Of a stretch of DNA of 45,027 nt, positions 25,951 to 33,167 are shown piece by piece. The notes beneath the pieces were generated by a model. It made no database searches. It was not told where the DNA came from and was given only the letters and a program-made list of their open reading frames with translations. The first letter of the stretch is position 1. Each line of letters begins with the position of its first letter. Made by a program: the position numbers and the translations under genes. Origin of the DNA: Nitrospiraceae bacterium. Its GTDB lineage: Bacteria > Nitrospirota > Thermodesulfovibrionia > Thermodesulfovibrionales > Dissulfurispiraceae. The stretch is taken from assembly GCA_021371915.1 (NCBI GenBank), contig JAJFVG010000038.1:1-45027 (forward strand), written 5' to 3'.

Positions 25951-27240
25951 TCAGGCCGCCTTCTTCATCTTTTCCAGCACTTTCCATGTGTTGATGGTCT
26001 CTATGGCCCTTTGGAGCTGGAGATCGTCTTTTTCATCAACCTCAATCGGCATTGTCTCTTTTTCGCTTTCGCCTTCTTTCATCTGGTCATTCTTCAGATG
26101 CCTCTCGAGGTCGCGCTCTCTCACAACTGTAATCTCTTTTCCGTTTTTGGCCTGAAGCTTCACAACTATATCAGGTGTTATGCCGACCCCCTGTATGCTT
26201 GTGCCATTGGGCGTGTAGTATTTTGCTGTTGTGAGCCGCAAACCCGAGCCGTCGCTCAACGGCAGCAGGCTCTGGACAGATCCCTTGCCGAATGTCTGCA
26301 CACCAACCACAACTGCCCTGTTCCAGTCCTTCAGCGCGCCTGCGACAATCTCAGAGGCGCTCGCGCTGCCCTGGTTTACAAGCACAACCATCGGCGTGTC
26401 GAGATAGGGCTCTTTGTATTCAGTAAAGTATTCCAGCTTTTCATTCTTGCGGTTCTTTATGTATACAACCAGCTTGTTTGCAGGCAGAAACTGCTCAGCC
26501 ACCTCAACAGCGCTGTTCAACAGACCACCCGGATCATTTCTGAGATCAAGAATGACCGATGCCATCCCAGCTTTTTTGAGTTTTGAAAGTGCGTCCTCAA
26601 GCTCTGCGCCTGTGCCTTCCTGAAACTGGGTTATCTTCACATAGCCGATATTATTTGGCAGCATCTTGCTCTTTACGCTCTTGACCTTTATGATGTCGCG
26701 CACAAGGGTGAAGTCTTTTGTATCCTTCCACCCTTCTCTTATAATCGTAAGTACTATTTTTGTGCCCTTCTGACCGCGCATTTTCGATACAGCATCCTGA
26801 AGGCTCATCTCTTTTGTTGATGCCTGGTCTATCTTCAGTATGCGGTCTCCGGCAAGAATGCCTGCCTTGTAAGCCGGCGTATCTTCTATGGGCGCTATTA
26901 CCGTAAGCAGTCCGTCCTTTATGGCTATCTGTATGCCGAGCCCGCCGAACTCTCCCTTGGTCTCCACCTTTATCTCTTTGTAAGCCTCAGGGGTCATGTA
27001 TGATGAGTGTGGATCAAGAGAACTGACCATGCCTTTTACAGCATTCCTGATAAGGTCTTTTATCTTCACATCCTCGACATAGTTCTTCTTTATCTGGGTG
27101 ATGACTTCCGTAAACATCCTGAGGTCTTCATAATCACTCTCAGCGCTCACAGTGGCTATGGCCCAGCGGCCGGCAAGAATGCCGGCTGCTCCGAGCACAA
27201 ACACGAGTCCGGCAATGATAAATTTCTTCTTCAGAGACAT
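25951..27240 (-). CDS. ctpA: C-terminal processing peptidase (S41, CtpA-type)
   Basis: CtpA proteases cut periplasmic proteins at their C-termini, often peptidoglycan hydrolases. The 429-residue protein has an N-terminal anchor or signal (KKFIIAGLVFVLGAAGILAG), an S41 N-terminal helical segment, a PDZ domain (about 95-180, GGLGIQIAIKDGLLTV and AGILAGDRILKID), and a protease core. The core has LDLRNDPGGLL, the nucleophile Ser in NQGSASASEIVAGAL, and the general-base Lys in QTFGKGSVQ. An AGGAGG Shine-Dalgarno precedes the ATG. It lies 77 nt downstream of the EnvC homologue, so its target may be a septal hydrolase system; that is inference. Confidence 0.96.
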   Translation of the reverse strand: MSLKKKFIIAGLVFVLGAAGILAGRWAIATVSAESDYEDLRMFTEVITQIKKNYVEDVKIKDLIRNAVKGMVSSLDPHSSYMTPEAYKEIKVETKGEFGGLGIQIAIKDGLLTVIAPIEDTPAYKAGILAGDRILKIDQASTKEMSLQDAVSKMRGQKGTKIVLTIIREGWKDTKDFTLVRDIIKVKSVKSKMLPNNIGYVKITQFQEGTGAELEDALSKLKKAGMASVILDLRNDPGGLLNSAVEVAEQFLPANKLVVYIKNRKNEKLEYFTEYKEPYLDTPMVVLVNQGSASASEIVAGALKDWNRAVVVGVQTFGKGSVQSLLPLSDGSGLRLTTAKYYTPNGTSIQGVGITPDIVVKLQAKNGKEITVVRERDLERHLKNDQMKEGESEKETMPIEVDEKDDLQLQRAIETINTWKVLEKMKKAA

Positions 27241-27317
27241 CTGTTTTATCCTCCTGGCAAATTACAAAAAGGGGTGCAGCTGATTAAGGATCTTGACAGG
27301 ACCGCAGCTGCGGCAAT

Positions 27318-28526
27318 CTATTTTTTGAGCCACTGTTGAGGGTCAAGAGGCTTTCCTCTGTACCTGATCTCGAAATAAAGACCGTGACTCCCCAGGGCAT
27401 CTGAATCGCCGACTTCCCCTATGGACTGCCCTTCCTTAATTATACTCTCATTCTTTGCAAAAATCCTCGCAAGATTGCCGTACAAAGAGTGATAACCATC
27501 GCCATGACTCACTATAACCATCTGGCCGTATCCCTTGAACTCATCCGCAAACACAACCCTGCCTTCACTGACCGCTTTTACAGGAGCAGCTGCGGCTGCC
27601 TTTATATGCACGCCGCTTCTGAACACAGGCAGGTTGAATACAGGATCAAGCTGCGATCCGTATTTTATCGCCACATGCCCGTTTACAGGCCATGGCAGAT
27701 GGCCCTTTAGTCTGCTGAAAGAGCTGCCTGCATCTTCAGCATGTTCTTCCTTTTTCTGGCCTGGCTTTGCGGCCTGCCTGCGCTTTTTGTCTCTTTCAGA
27801 CCGTTCTGACTCCTGTATTATCCTGAGCATTCTCTTTGATGACTCATTAAGATCTTTTATCATCTTTTCATACACGCCTTTTTCTTTTCTCACGGATGCG
27901 AGAAGCGCCTCATGCTCCTTCTTTTTTTCAGCAAGAGAGGAGTTGAGTCTTGCTAAATGCTCTTCCTCTTTTTTAAGGTCTTCAAGAGATGCTTTCAGGG
28001 TGTTATGCTTTTCGTACAACACTCTGACAGCCTTATTGAAATTATCTATTGTTTTTTTGTCGTAAGCAGCTATATCGCTGATATAACGCACAATCCGGAG
28101 AGAGTCTGTAATATCCTCCCTGCTAAGCAGAACCAGAAGGGCGTCCTGTTCAACATTGTACTTCTGAAGTGCGCGGAGTCTCTTCTGAAGATGCCTCTTC
28201 TGAATTTTGAGCGCATCCTCCTTGCGAAGTATTTCCTGGCTTATAGATAAAATGTCTTTCTGGAGTTTTGAGACCCTGGCTTTTTGCGCGGTGAGCTGTG
28301 CTTCAATATCCCTCAGCTCATTCGAAACCTTCTTAATCTCGTCGAGCACATTGCGTTCCGCCTTCCTGGCGGTGGCGAGTTTTTTCTTGCTCTCCTTGAG
28401 GTCCTGCTGTATCTTGCCGTACTCGTCCTGAGCGCTCTTGCAAAAAGCAGGAGAGTGCCATGCTGCAAAACAGAGCGCAGCAGCCATACATATTGAAGCC
28501 TTTTTTATAAGGCCGTGGACAGGCAT
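27318..28526 (-). CDS. envC: EnvC-like amidase activator with degenerate LytM domain
   Basis: This 402-residue periplasmic protein has a signal peptide (about 1-29), a long coiled coil (about 30-260, for example LEDLKKEEEHLARLNSSL), and a C-terminal LytM domain. Compared with the active M23 enzyme at 11116, the zinc-site residues are gone. The HxGxD position reads RSGVH (Arg303 and His307), and HLHFG is replaced by GLYFE (Gly382 and Tyr384). E. coli EnvC likewise has a degenerate LytM domain and activates amidases when FtsEX opens it. The gene directly follows ftsX (3-nt gap), which strongly supports the same role at the division septum. Confidence 0.9.
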   Translation of the reverse strand: MPVHGLIKKASICMAAALCFAAWHSPAFCKSAQDEYGKIQQDLKESKKKLATARKAERNVLDEIKKVSNELRDIEAQLTAQKARVSKLQKDILSISQEILRKEDALKIQKRHLQKRLRALQKYNVEQDALLVLLSREDITDSLRIVRYISDIAAYDKKTIDNFNKAVRVLYEKHNTLKASLEDLKKEEEHLARLNSSLAEKKKEHEALLASVRKEKGVYEKMIKDLNESSKRMLRIIQESERSERDKKRRQAAKPGQKKEEHAEDAGSSFSRLKGHLPWPVNGHVAIKYGSQLDPVFNLPVFRSGVHIKAAAAAPVKAVSEGRVVFADEFKGYGQMVIVSHGDGYHSLYGNLARIFAKNESIIKEGQSIGEVGDSDALGSHGLYFEIRYRGKPLDPQQWLKK

Positions 28527-28529
28527 GGG

Positions 28530-29408
28530 TTATAGCTTGAGTCTCCCTATCGCGATCGCAGCGCCGATTATGCCGAGCGCAAGACCTGCGGCAGGAAGGG
28601 CAGCAAGCATCACAAGAGGGAAGGCCAGTTTGTTAAGCAGCGGGATAACAGAGCTGAGCCTGTATGTTACGCCCACATAGAATACAAAAGCGCCGAACAC
28701 TCCAAGCGCTCCTCCCAACAGCCCTATAATGCCGCCCTCTATAAGAAAAGGCTGTCTTATGAACCCTCTGGTAGCGCCTAGCAGCTTGAGGGTCTCTATC
28801 TCATCAGTGCGCCTGTAAAAGAGTATCTTCACCGTGCTGTAGATGACAAAGACAACTCCGAGCGCCATTGCCAGGAATATTATTATGCTGCTGTTCTGAA
28901 TGGATCTCTGGACAAGGTGAAATGCTGTTACAACCTTTTCACCATAGTAGACATCATCCACTCCAGGCATCTTCATTATTTCATCATGTATTTTTTTTAC
29001 CGTCTTCTGGGTGAGCGCAGCCTCCCGCGTCAGCTTGAGCTCAAATGACGATGAGAGAGGATTCTCCTCAAGGCCTTCAAGCAGAAATCTCGATGTACCG
29101 AGCTTTTCCTTAAGATCTTCAAGCGCGCGCTCCTTTGAGCTGTATTTTGCTATCTCTATGTCCTTGCGCTTTTTGAACTCTTCGAGCAGCGCCTGCGTAT
29201 CATCCTGGGAAATATTGTTTTTGAGATAAACCACCATTGAAAAGCGCTCGGGCAGCTTCTGCACAAGCACATGGGTGTTGTAGAGAAACAGAAAGACGAA
29301 TATCAGCATAAGCAAACTCGATGCAACTGTAAATACGGAAAGGAGGTTTATCCACTTCTCCTTTACGAGGCTCTTTGCAGCTGACTTGAAGGAATATGAT
29401 AGACTCAT
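28530..29408 (-). CDS. ftsX: cell division permease-like protein FtsX
   Basis: This is a 292-residue protein of the FtsX/MacB fold with four membrane helices: one near 22-45 (LLSVFTVASSLLMLIFVFLF), then a periplasmic domain (about 50-165) containing LEENPLSSSFELKL, and three helices near 170-195, 222-250 and 262-285. FtsX pairs with FtsE and transmits ATP-driven movement to periplasmic hydrolase activators. The start overlaps the ftsE stop by one base (TAATG), and envC starts 3 nt after its end. Length is normal for the family. Confidence 0.95.
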   Translation of the reverse strand: MSLSYSFKSAAKSLVKEKWINLLSVFTVASSLLMLIFVFLFLYNTHVLVQKLPERFSMVVYLKNNISQDDTQALLEEFKKRKDIEIAKYSSKERALEDLKEKLGTSRFLLEGLEENPLSSSFELKLTREAALTQKTVKKIHDEIMKMPGVDDVYYGEKVVTAFHLVQRSIQNSSIIIFLAMALGVVFVIYSTVKILFYRRTDEIETLKLLGATRGFIRQPFLIEGGIIGLLGGALGVFGAFVFYVGVTYRLSSVIPLLNKLAFPLVMLAALPAAGLALGIIGAAIAIGRLKL

Positions 29409-30127
29409 TATCCCACCACCTCTTTGGCAAGTTCTCCTGAATCCAGATAAAAAACCCTCTTGCCGGAATTAGTGAATACATCCTTGTTGTGAGTAGCGAT
29501 CAACATGGTGCAGCCGCTAAGGTTTATCTCGCCAAAGAGTCTCCATATGCCGGCAGCAGTGTCCCAGTCAAGGTTGCCTGTGGGTTCATCAGCAAGTATG
29601 ATCTGCGGCTTTGTTACTATAGCCCTTGCTATCGCTATCCTCTGCTGTTCTCCGCCTGAGAGCGTTCTTGGATAGCTGTCTGCCTTGTGTCTCAAATGCA
29701 CTCTTTTAAGCGCCTCGGAAACAAGAGACTTGATCTCTGACTCTTTTTCATCCCGCACCCTTAGGGCAAGGGCTATGTTTTCGAATATTGTCCTGTTGGG
29801 CAGAAGCTTGAAATCCTGAAAGACTATTCCAATGTCACGTCTGAGGTATGGTATGTCGGTTATCTTAAACGGCTTGCACTGGGATATGTCTGACTTGGAG
29901 ACCTCCCAGCCGAGTTTGGAGTCCCAGAAGGAAAGGTGAAAATCCCCTATAGTCATTTCGCCCTCATCAGGCCATTCTGCAAGGTAGATCATCTTGAGCA
30001 GCGTGGTCTTTCCCGCTCCGCTGGGGCCGGTTATGTAGACCATCTCGCTCTTTCCCACTGATAAGCTTATGTTCTTCAGTACAGACTGGCTCTCATACAG
30101 CTTGGATACATTCTGCAGGGAGATCAA
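29408..30127 (-). CDS. ftsE: cell division ATP-binding protein FtsE
   Basis: FtsE is the ABC ATPase of the FtsEX complex. The 239-residue protein shows Walker A GPSGAGKTT (about 34-42), the FtsE-typical LRRDIGIVFQDFKLLP, signature LSGGEQQRIAIARA, Walker B ILADEPTGNLD, and a switch His in IATHNKD. It is longer than E. coli FtsE (222). The extra length lies between GEMTIGDFHL and PYLRR (residues about 66-88), which reads SFWDSKLGWEVSKSDISQC and continues a few residues. It starts one base before the end of the transketolase gene's spacer (1-nt gap) and overlaps ftsX by one base. Confidence 0.95.
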   Translation of the reverse strand: MISLQNVSKLYESQSVLKNISLSVGKSEMVYITGPSGAGKTTLLKMIYLAEWPDEGEMTIGDFHLSFWDSKLGWEVSKSDISQCKPFKITDIPYLRRDIGIVFQDFKLLPNRTIFENIALALRVRDEKESEIKSLVSEALKRVHLRHKADSYPRTLSGGEQQRIAIARAIVTKPQIILADEPTGNLDWDTAAGIWRLFGEINLSGCTMLIATHNKDVFTNSGKRVFYLDSGELAKEVVG

Positions 30128-30128
30128 A

Positions 30129-31118
30129 TCAACCCTCCGTCAGGAATTTTCTCGCCTTCTCCGCTATATCTGCAGCCGTGAGCTTAAACAGCTTCAACAG
30201 CTCCTTCGGCGTGCCTGAACATCCGAATGTGTCGTTCGTGCCGATCCTGATCAACGGCTTCGGGCAATTCTCAGAAAGACACTCTGCAACAGCTCCGCCA
30301 AGACCGCCTATAACAGAATGCTCCTCAGCAGTGATAATGAGCCTTGATGCCTTTGCTGCCGAGATCACAGCCTCTTTATCAAGAGGCTTTATACAGGCCA
30401 TGTTTATTACGCCTGCGTCTATGCCCTCTTTTGAAAGCAGCTCCTTTGCTGCAAGGGCTTCTGCAACCATTATCCCTGTAGCTATTATCGTCACATCCCT
30501 GCCAAGGCTGAACACATGCGCCCTGCCGATCTTGAACTTGTAGTCAGCGGGCATCACTGCCGGGACTTTTGCCCTGCCGAGCCTTATGTATACAGGCCCT
30601 TCATACTCGGCAGCAGCATTGATTGCCTGAACTGTTTCGTATCCATCAGCAGGAACTATAACTGTCATGTTCGGCAGCGCCCTTGTTATCGCAATATCTT
30701 CGAGCGACTGGTGCGATGCGCCGTCTTCGCCGACAGTGAGTCCGCCATGAGTTGCAGCTATCTTCACATTAAGGTTGGAATAGCATACGCTCTGCCTCAG
30801 CTGCTCCCATGCCCTGCCTGTTGCAAACACTGCAAATGTGGATGCAAAAGGTATTTTGCCTGCGAGCGAAAGCCCACATGCTGTGCCAACCATATCCTGC
30901 TCTGATATGCCTATATTGAAAAACCTTTCAGGAAAAGCCTTTGCAAATTTATTTGTCTTTGTGGAGCACGAAAGATCCGCATCAAGCGCAACAACCCTGC
31001 TGTTCTTCCTGCCGAGTTCCGCAAGAGCTGTACCGTAGGCATCTCTTGTTGCAACAGCCTCGCCTGCAAAATCAGTTGATATGTTTTTTTTGTCTTCTGC
31101 TGATTCTCTACTGCCCAT
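30129..31118 (-). CDS. transketolase, C-terminal half subunit
   Basis: Split transketolases carry the pyrimidine-binding and C-terminal domains on a separate chain of about 310-330 residues; this one has 329. Visible signatures are TRDAYGTALAELG, the segment RFFNIGISEQDMVGTACGLS with the catalytic Glu, THGGLTVGEDGASHQSLEDIA, and RIGTNDTFGCSG near the end. With the N-terminal subunit it shuttles two-carbon units in the non-oxidative pentose phosphate pathway. A GGAGGAG Shine-Dalgarno inside the end of the upstream gene and an 11-nt overlap indicate coupled translation. ftsE follows after 1 nt. Confidence 0.95.
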   Translation of the reverse strand: MGSRESAEDKKNISTDFAGEAVATRDAYGTALAELGRKNSRVVALDADLSCSTKTNKFAKAFPERFFNIGISEQDMVGTACGLSLAGKIPFASTFAVFATGRAWEQLRQSVCYSNLNVKIAATHGGLTVGEDGASHQSLEDIAITRALPNMTVIVPADGYETVQAINAAAEYEGPVYIRLGRAKVPAVMPADYKFKIGRAHVFSLGRDVTIIATGIMVAEALAAKELLSKEGIDAGVINMACIKPLDKEAVISAAKASRLIITAEEHSVIGGLGGAVAECLSENCPKPLIRIGTNDTFGCSGTPKELLKLFKLTAADIAEKARKFLTEG

Positions 31119-31956
31119 CTTTATTCAACTCCTCCAGAGCTTTATTCAGTTCATCCTGCGTGGGCGGTGTGCCGTGGTACTCTACCTTGCCCTCAAAAAA
31201 TGATACGCCCTTGCCTTTTACTGTCCTGGCAAGAATCACAGTCGGCCTGCCTTTTGATTTCTCAGCCTCATCAAGCGCATCTGTTATCTGAGCCATATCA
31301 TGCCCATTTATCTCTAAAGCATTCCAGCCGAATGCCCTCCACTTGTCAGGCACAGGTTCTATCTTCATAACATCTTCGCAAGGCCCATCTATCTGGAGTC
31401 CGTTCAGATCAACAAAAGCGCAGAGGTTGTCCAGGCCGTAGTGGTGCGCTGTCATCGCAGCCTCCCACACCTGGCCTTCCTGCGTCTCTCCATCACCAAG
31501 CAGGCAATATACCCTTGCAGGATTTTTGTCGAGCTTCAGGCCAAGCGCGATGCCGTTTGCAATCGAGAGCCCCTGGCCGAGCGAGCCTGTTGAGACCTCA
31601 ACGCCCTCTACCATCTTTGAGCATGGATGACCCTGAAGATTGCTGCCCACCTTTCTGAGAGTGCAGAGGTTGTCTGTCTCCATGTATCCGCAAAGAGCGA
31701 GCGCTGAATACAGAAGCGGCGCAGCATGTCCTTTTGAGAGTATGAACCTGTCCCTCTGCTGCCAGGAGGGATCTGATGGATTGTGCTTCATCTTGTAGAA
31801 ATAGAGAGCAGCCACTATGTCGGCTGATGAGAGAGAACCGCCTGTGTGTCCTGATGCAGCGGCTGTAAGCATTTTGAGAATTTCGATTCTGATCTGTCGG
31901 GCCTTTCCCTTCAGAAAAGCTGTGTCCCGAGATTGTTGAAGTACAGTGTCGTTCAT
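31108..31956 (-). CDS. transketolase, N-terminal half subunit
   Basis: This 282-residue subunit binds thiamine diphosphate. It has SGHTGGSLSSADIVAALYF, LSKGHAAPLLYSAL, LGQGLSIANGIALG, and the ThDP/Mg motif GDGETQEGQVWEAAM followed by FVDLNGLQIDG. It is complete for a split-type N-half. The start has a GGGGAAGGA Shine-Dalgarno. It is the first gene of a seven-gene minus-strand operon (tktN-tktC-ftsE-ftsX-envC-ctpA-exonuclease), driven by a promoter at 31992-32021. Confidence 0.95.
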   Translation of the reverse strand: MNDTVLQQSRDTAFLKGKARQIRIEILKMLTAAASGHTGGSLSSADIVAALYFYKMKHNPSDPSWQQRDRFILSKGHAAPLLYSALALCGYMETDNLCTLRKVGSNLQGHPCSKMVEGVEVSTGSLGQGLSIANGIALGLKLDKNPARVYCLLGDGETQEGQVWEAAMTAHHYGLDNLCAFVDLNGLQIDGPCEDVMKIEPVPDKWRAFGWNALEINGHDMAQITDALDEAEKSKGRPTVILARTVKGKGVSFFEGKVEYHGTPPTQDELNKALEELNKDGQ

Positions 31957-31991
31957 AAAAGCATCCTTCCCCTTTATTGGTACAACGCAAT

Positions 31992-32021
31992 ATTATATAA
32001 AAGAGGGTAATGAAATGTAAA
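31992..32021 (-). promoter_or_regulatory. promoter of the tktN-ftsEX-envC-ctpA operon
   Basis: TTTACA (32016-32021), 18-nt spacer, TATAAT (31992-31997). The leader of about 30 nt carries a Shine-Dalgarno, unlike the leaderless-type promoters elsewhere in the window. Confidence 0.65.
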
Positions 32022-32028
32022 AGCAGCG

Positions 32029-32535
32029 CTACTTGCTTTTGGGCAGGATGCTGTAAATCTTCTCCTTCATCTTTTGCGAGCCCCACGGCCTTTCGCCGAT
32101 CAGCTTTTCCGTAATTGTTCCATCCGGCTTTATCAGAAAAGTTGTAGGCAGACCATATGTTCTGTATTTGCTGCCTGCAACATCCTTGGTCTTGTCATGA
32201 AGTATAGGGAAGAGCAGCTTTTTCTTTTTAACGAAATATCTCACAGACTCTTCCGACAGATCCACAGAAACTCCTATGACAACAAGCCCCCTGTTTTTCA
32301 AGGTTACATAAAGATCATTAAAGTCTGACATCTCCTTAACGCATGGGCCGCACCATGTGGCCCAGAAGTTCAGAAGCACTGCCTTGCCTCTGAAATCCGA
32401 CAGCCGTACTTTTTTGCCTTCAAGATCAGGAAGCATAAAATCTGGCGCAATTACTCCGGCCTGATATGCCTGAACATAAGGCGCAAAAGAAAATATGATA
32501 ACAGCGACCAACAGCAGCAATACGGCTTTTCTCAT
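32029..32535 (-). CDS. TlpA/ResA-family periplasmic thioredoxin-like protein
   Basis: This 168-residue protein has a signal peptide (AVLLLLVAVIIFSFAPYVQA), then a thioredoxin fold of the AhpC/TSA-Redoxin type: IAPDFMLPDLEGKKVRLSDF, the active site FWATWCGPCVKEM, GVSVDLSEES, and the cis-Pro in YGLPTTFLI. Such proteins reduce disulfides in the periplasm, often apocytochrome c thiols during heme attachment. The nearby kinase with a CxxCH motif at least shows that c-type heme proteins may be made here. A TGA-TATACT box lies 6 nt before the ATG with no Shine-Dalgarno. Confidence 0.93.
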   Translation of the reverse strand: MRKAVLLLLVAVIIFSFAPYVQAYQAGVIAPDFMLPDLEGKKVRLSDFRGKAVLLNFWATWCGPCVKEMSDFNDLYVTLKNRGLVVIGVSVDLSEESVRYFVKKKKLLFPILHDKTKDVAGSKYRTYGLPTTFLIKPDGTITEKLIGERPWGSQKMKEKIYSILPKSK

Positions 32536-32541
32536 GGTCTA

Positions 32542-32550
32542 AGTATATCA
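32542..32550 (-). promoter_or_regulatory. extended -10 box of tlpA-like gene, 6 nt from start
   Basis: TGA-TATACT (32542-32550) is followed by 6 nt and the ATG. It is divergent from a similar box for the 32630 gene. Confidence 0.55.
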
Positions 32551-32614
32551 TGCAGACAATGGCATGGCCTAACAAATTACACAAATTTTGCTTGAGATTT
32601 AATTTTCAGCCAAA

Positions 32615-32623
32615 TGATATAAT
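32615..32623 (+). promoter_or_regulatory. extended -10 box of the 32630 gene, 6 nt from start
   Basis: TGA-TATAAT (32615-32623), then AAGGGC, then ATG. The GGG could act as a weak Shine-Dalgarno, but the geometry matches the leaderless pattern. A TTGAGA lies 20 nt upstream of the -10 box, longer than usual. Confidence 0.5.
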
Positions 32624-32629
32624 AAGGGC

Positions 32630-33112
32630 ATGGAACTGCACAGAGAGATTCGCGCGCTTTATGTAAAGCTCTCCACTCCTGCTGATCAGGTCGGCAGGGA
32701 TACCATAGAGAATATATGGAACTTGTCGAATGAACTGCTTATCACCTCTGTTGATCTCACCAGTGAGGCAGAACTTATCATTCATGCTGACATAGCCTTT
32801 TCACTTAAACACTGGAATGATACAGTCAACTTCCTGCGTGACGCCATGAACTCCACCAGCGCAAAAAGCGGTTTCATAATCATCAGAAAAGTAATGGGCT
32901 CCGCTGAAAAACTGAGCACGGAAATAGAGACCTACAAGGTCACAAAACGCGGAGTTTACAATTCAGACTCTCCTGAGTCACCGGATTTTATCGAAGATGT
33001 TATCAGATATTCAGGCAGCAACAAGCGGCTTCAGCAGATTGATGCAATGGACAATCTCTTCAGGTTCATTGAAGAGAAGGAGAACGACGAGAGTTCTGAA
33101 GAGAGCCGTTAA
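32630..33112 (+). CDS. hypothetical soluble helical protein
   Basis: I do not recognise this 160-residue protein. It is predicted almost entirely helical and soluble, with no signal peptide or Cys motifs, an acidic C-terminus (EEKENDESSEESR) and regular hydrophobic spacing (LTSEAELIIHADIAFSL). It is a single-gene unit bounded by its own -10 box and a strong terminator at 33134. Codon use looks like its neighbours. Confidence 0.65.
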   Translation: MELHREIRALYVKLSTPADQVGRDTIENIWNLSNELLITSVDLTSEAELIIHADIAFSLKHWNDTVNFLRDAMNSTSAKSGFIIIRKVMGSAEKLSTEIETYKVTKRGVYNSDSPESPDFIEDVIRYSGSNKRLQQIDAMDNLFRFIEEKENDESSEESR

Positions 33113-33133
33113 GCTGAAAAGCTTTTAACTAAA

Positions 33134-33159
33134 AAAAGGGCCTCTTTCGAGGCCCTTTT
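33134..33159. terminator. bidirectional rho-independent terminator
   Basis: AAAAGGGCCTC-TTTC-GAGGCCCTTTT: an 11-bp stem with a 4-nt loop and A/T tracts on both sides. It serves the convergent 32630 and acyl-CoA synthetase genes. Confidence 0.9.
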
Positions 33160-33167
33160 CTGTTTCA

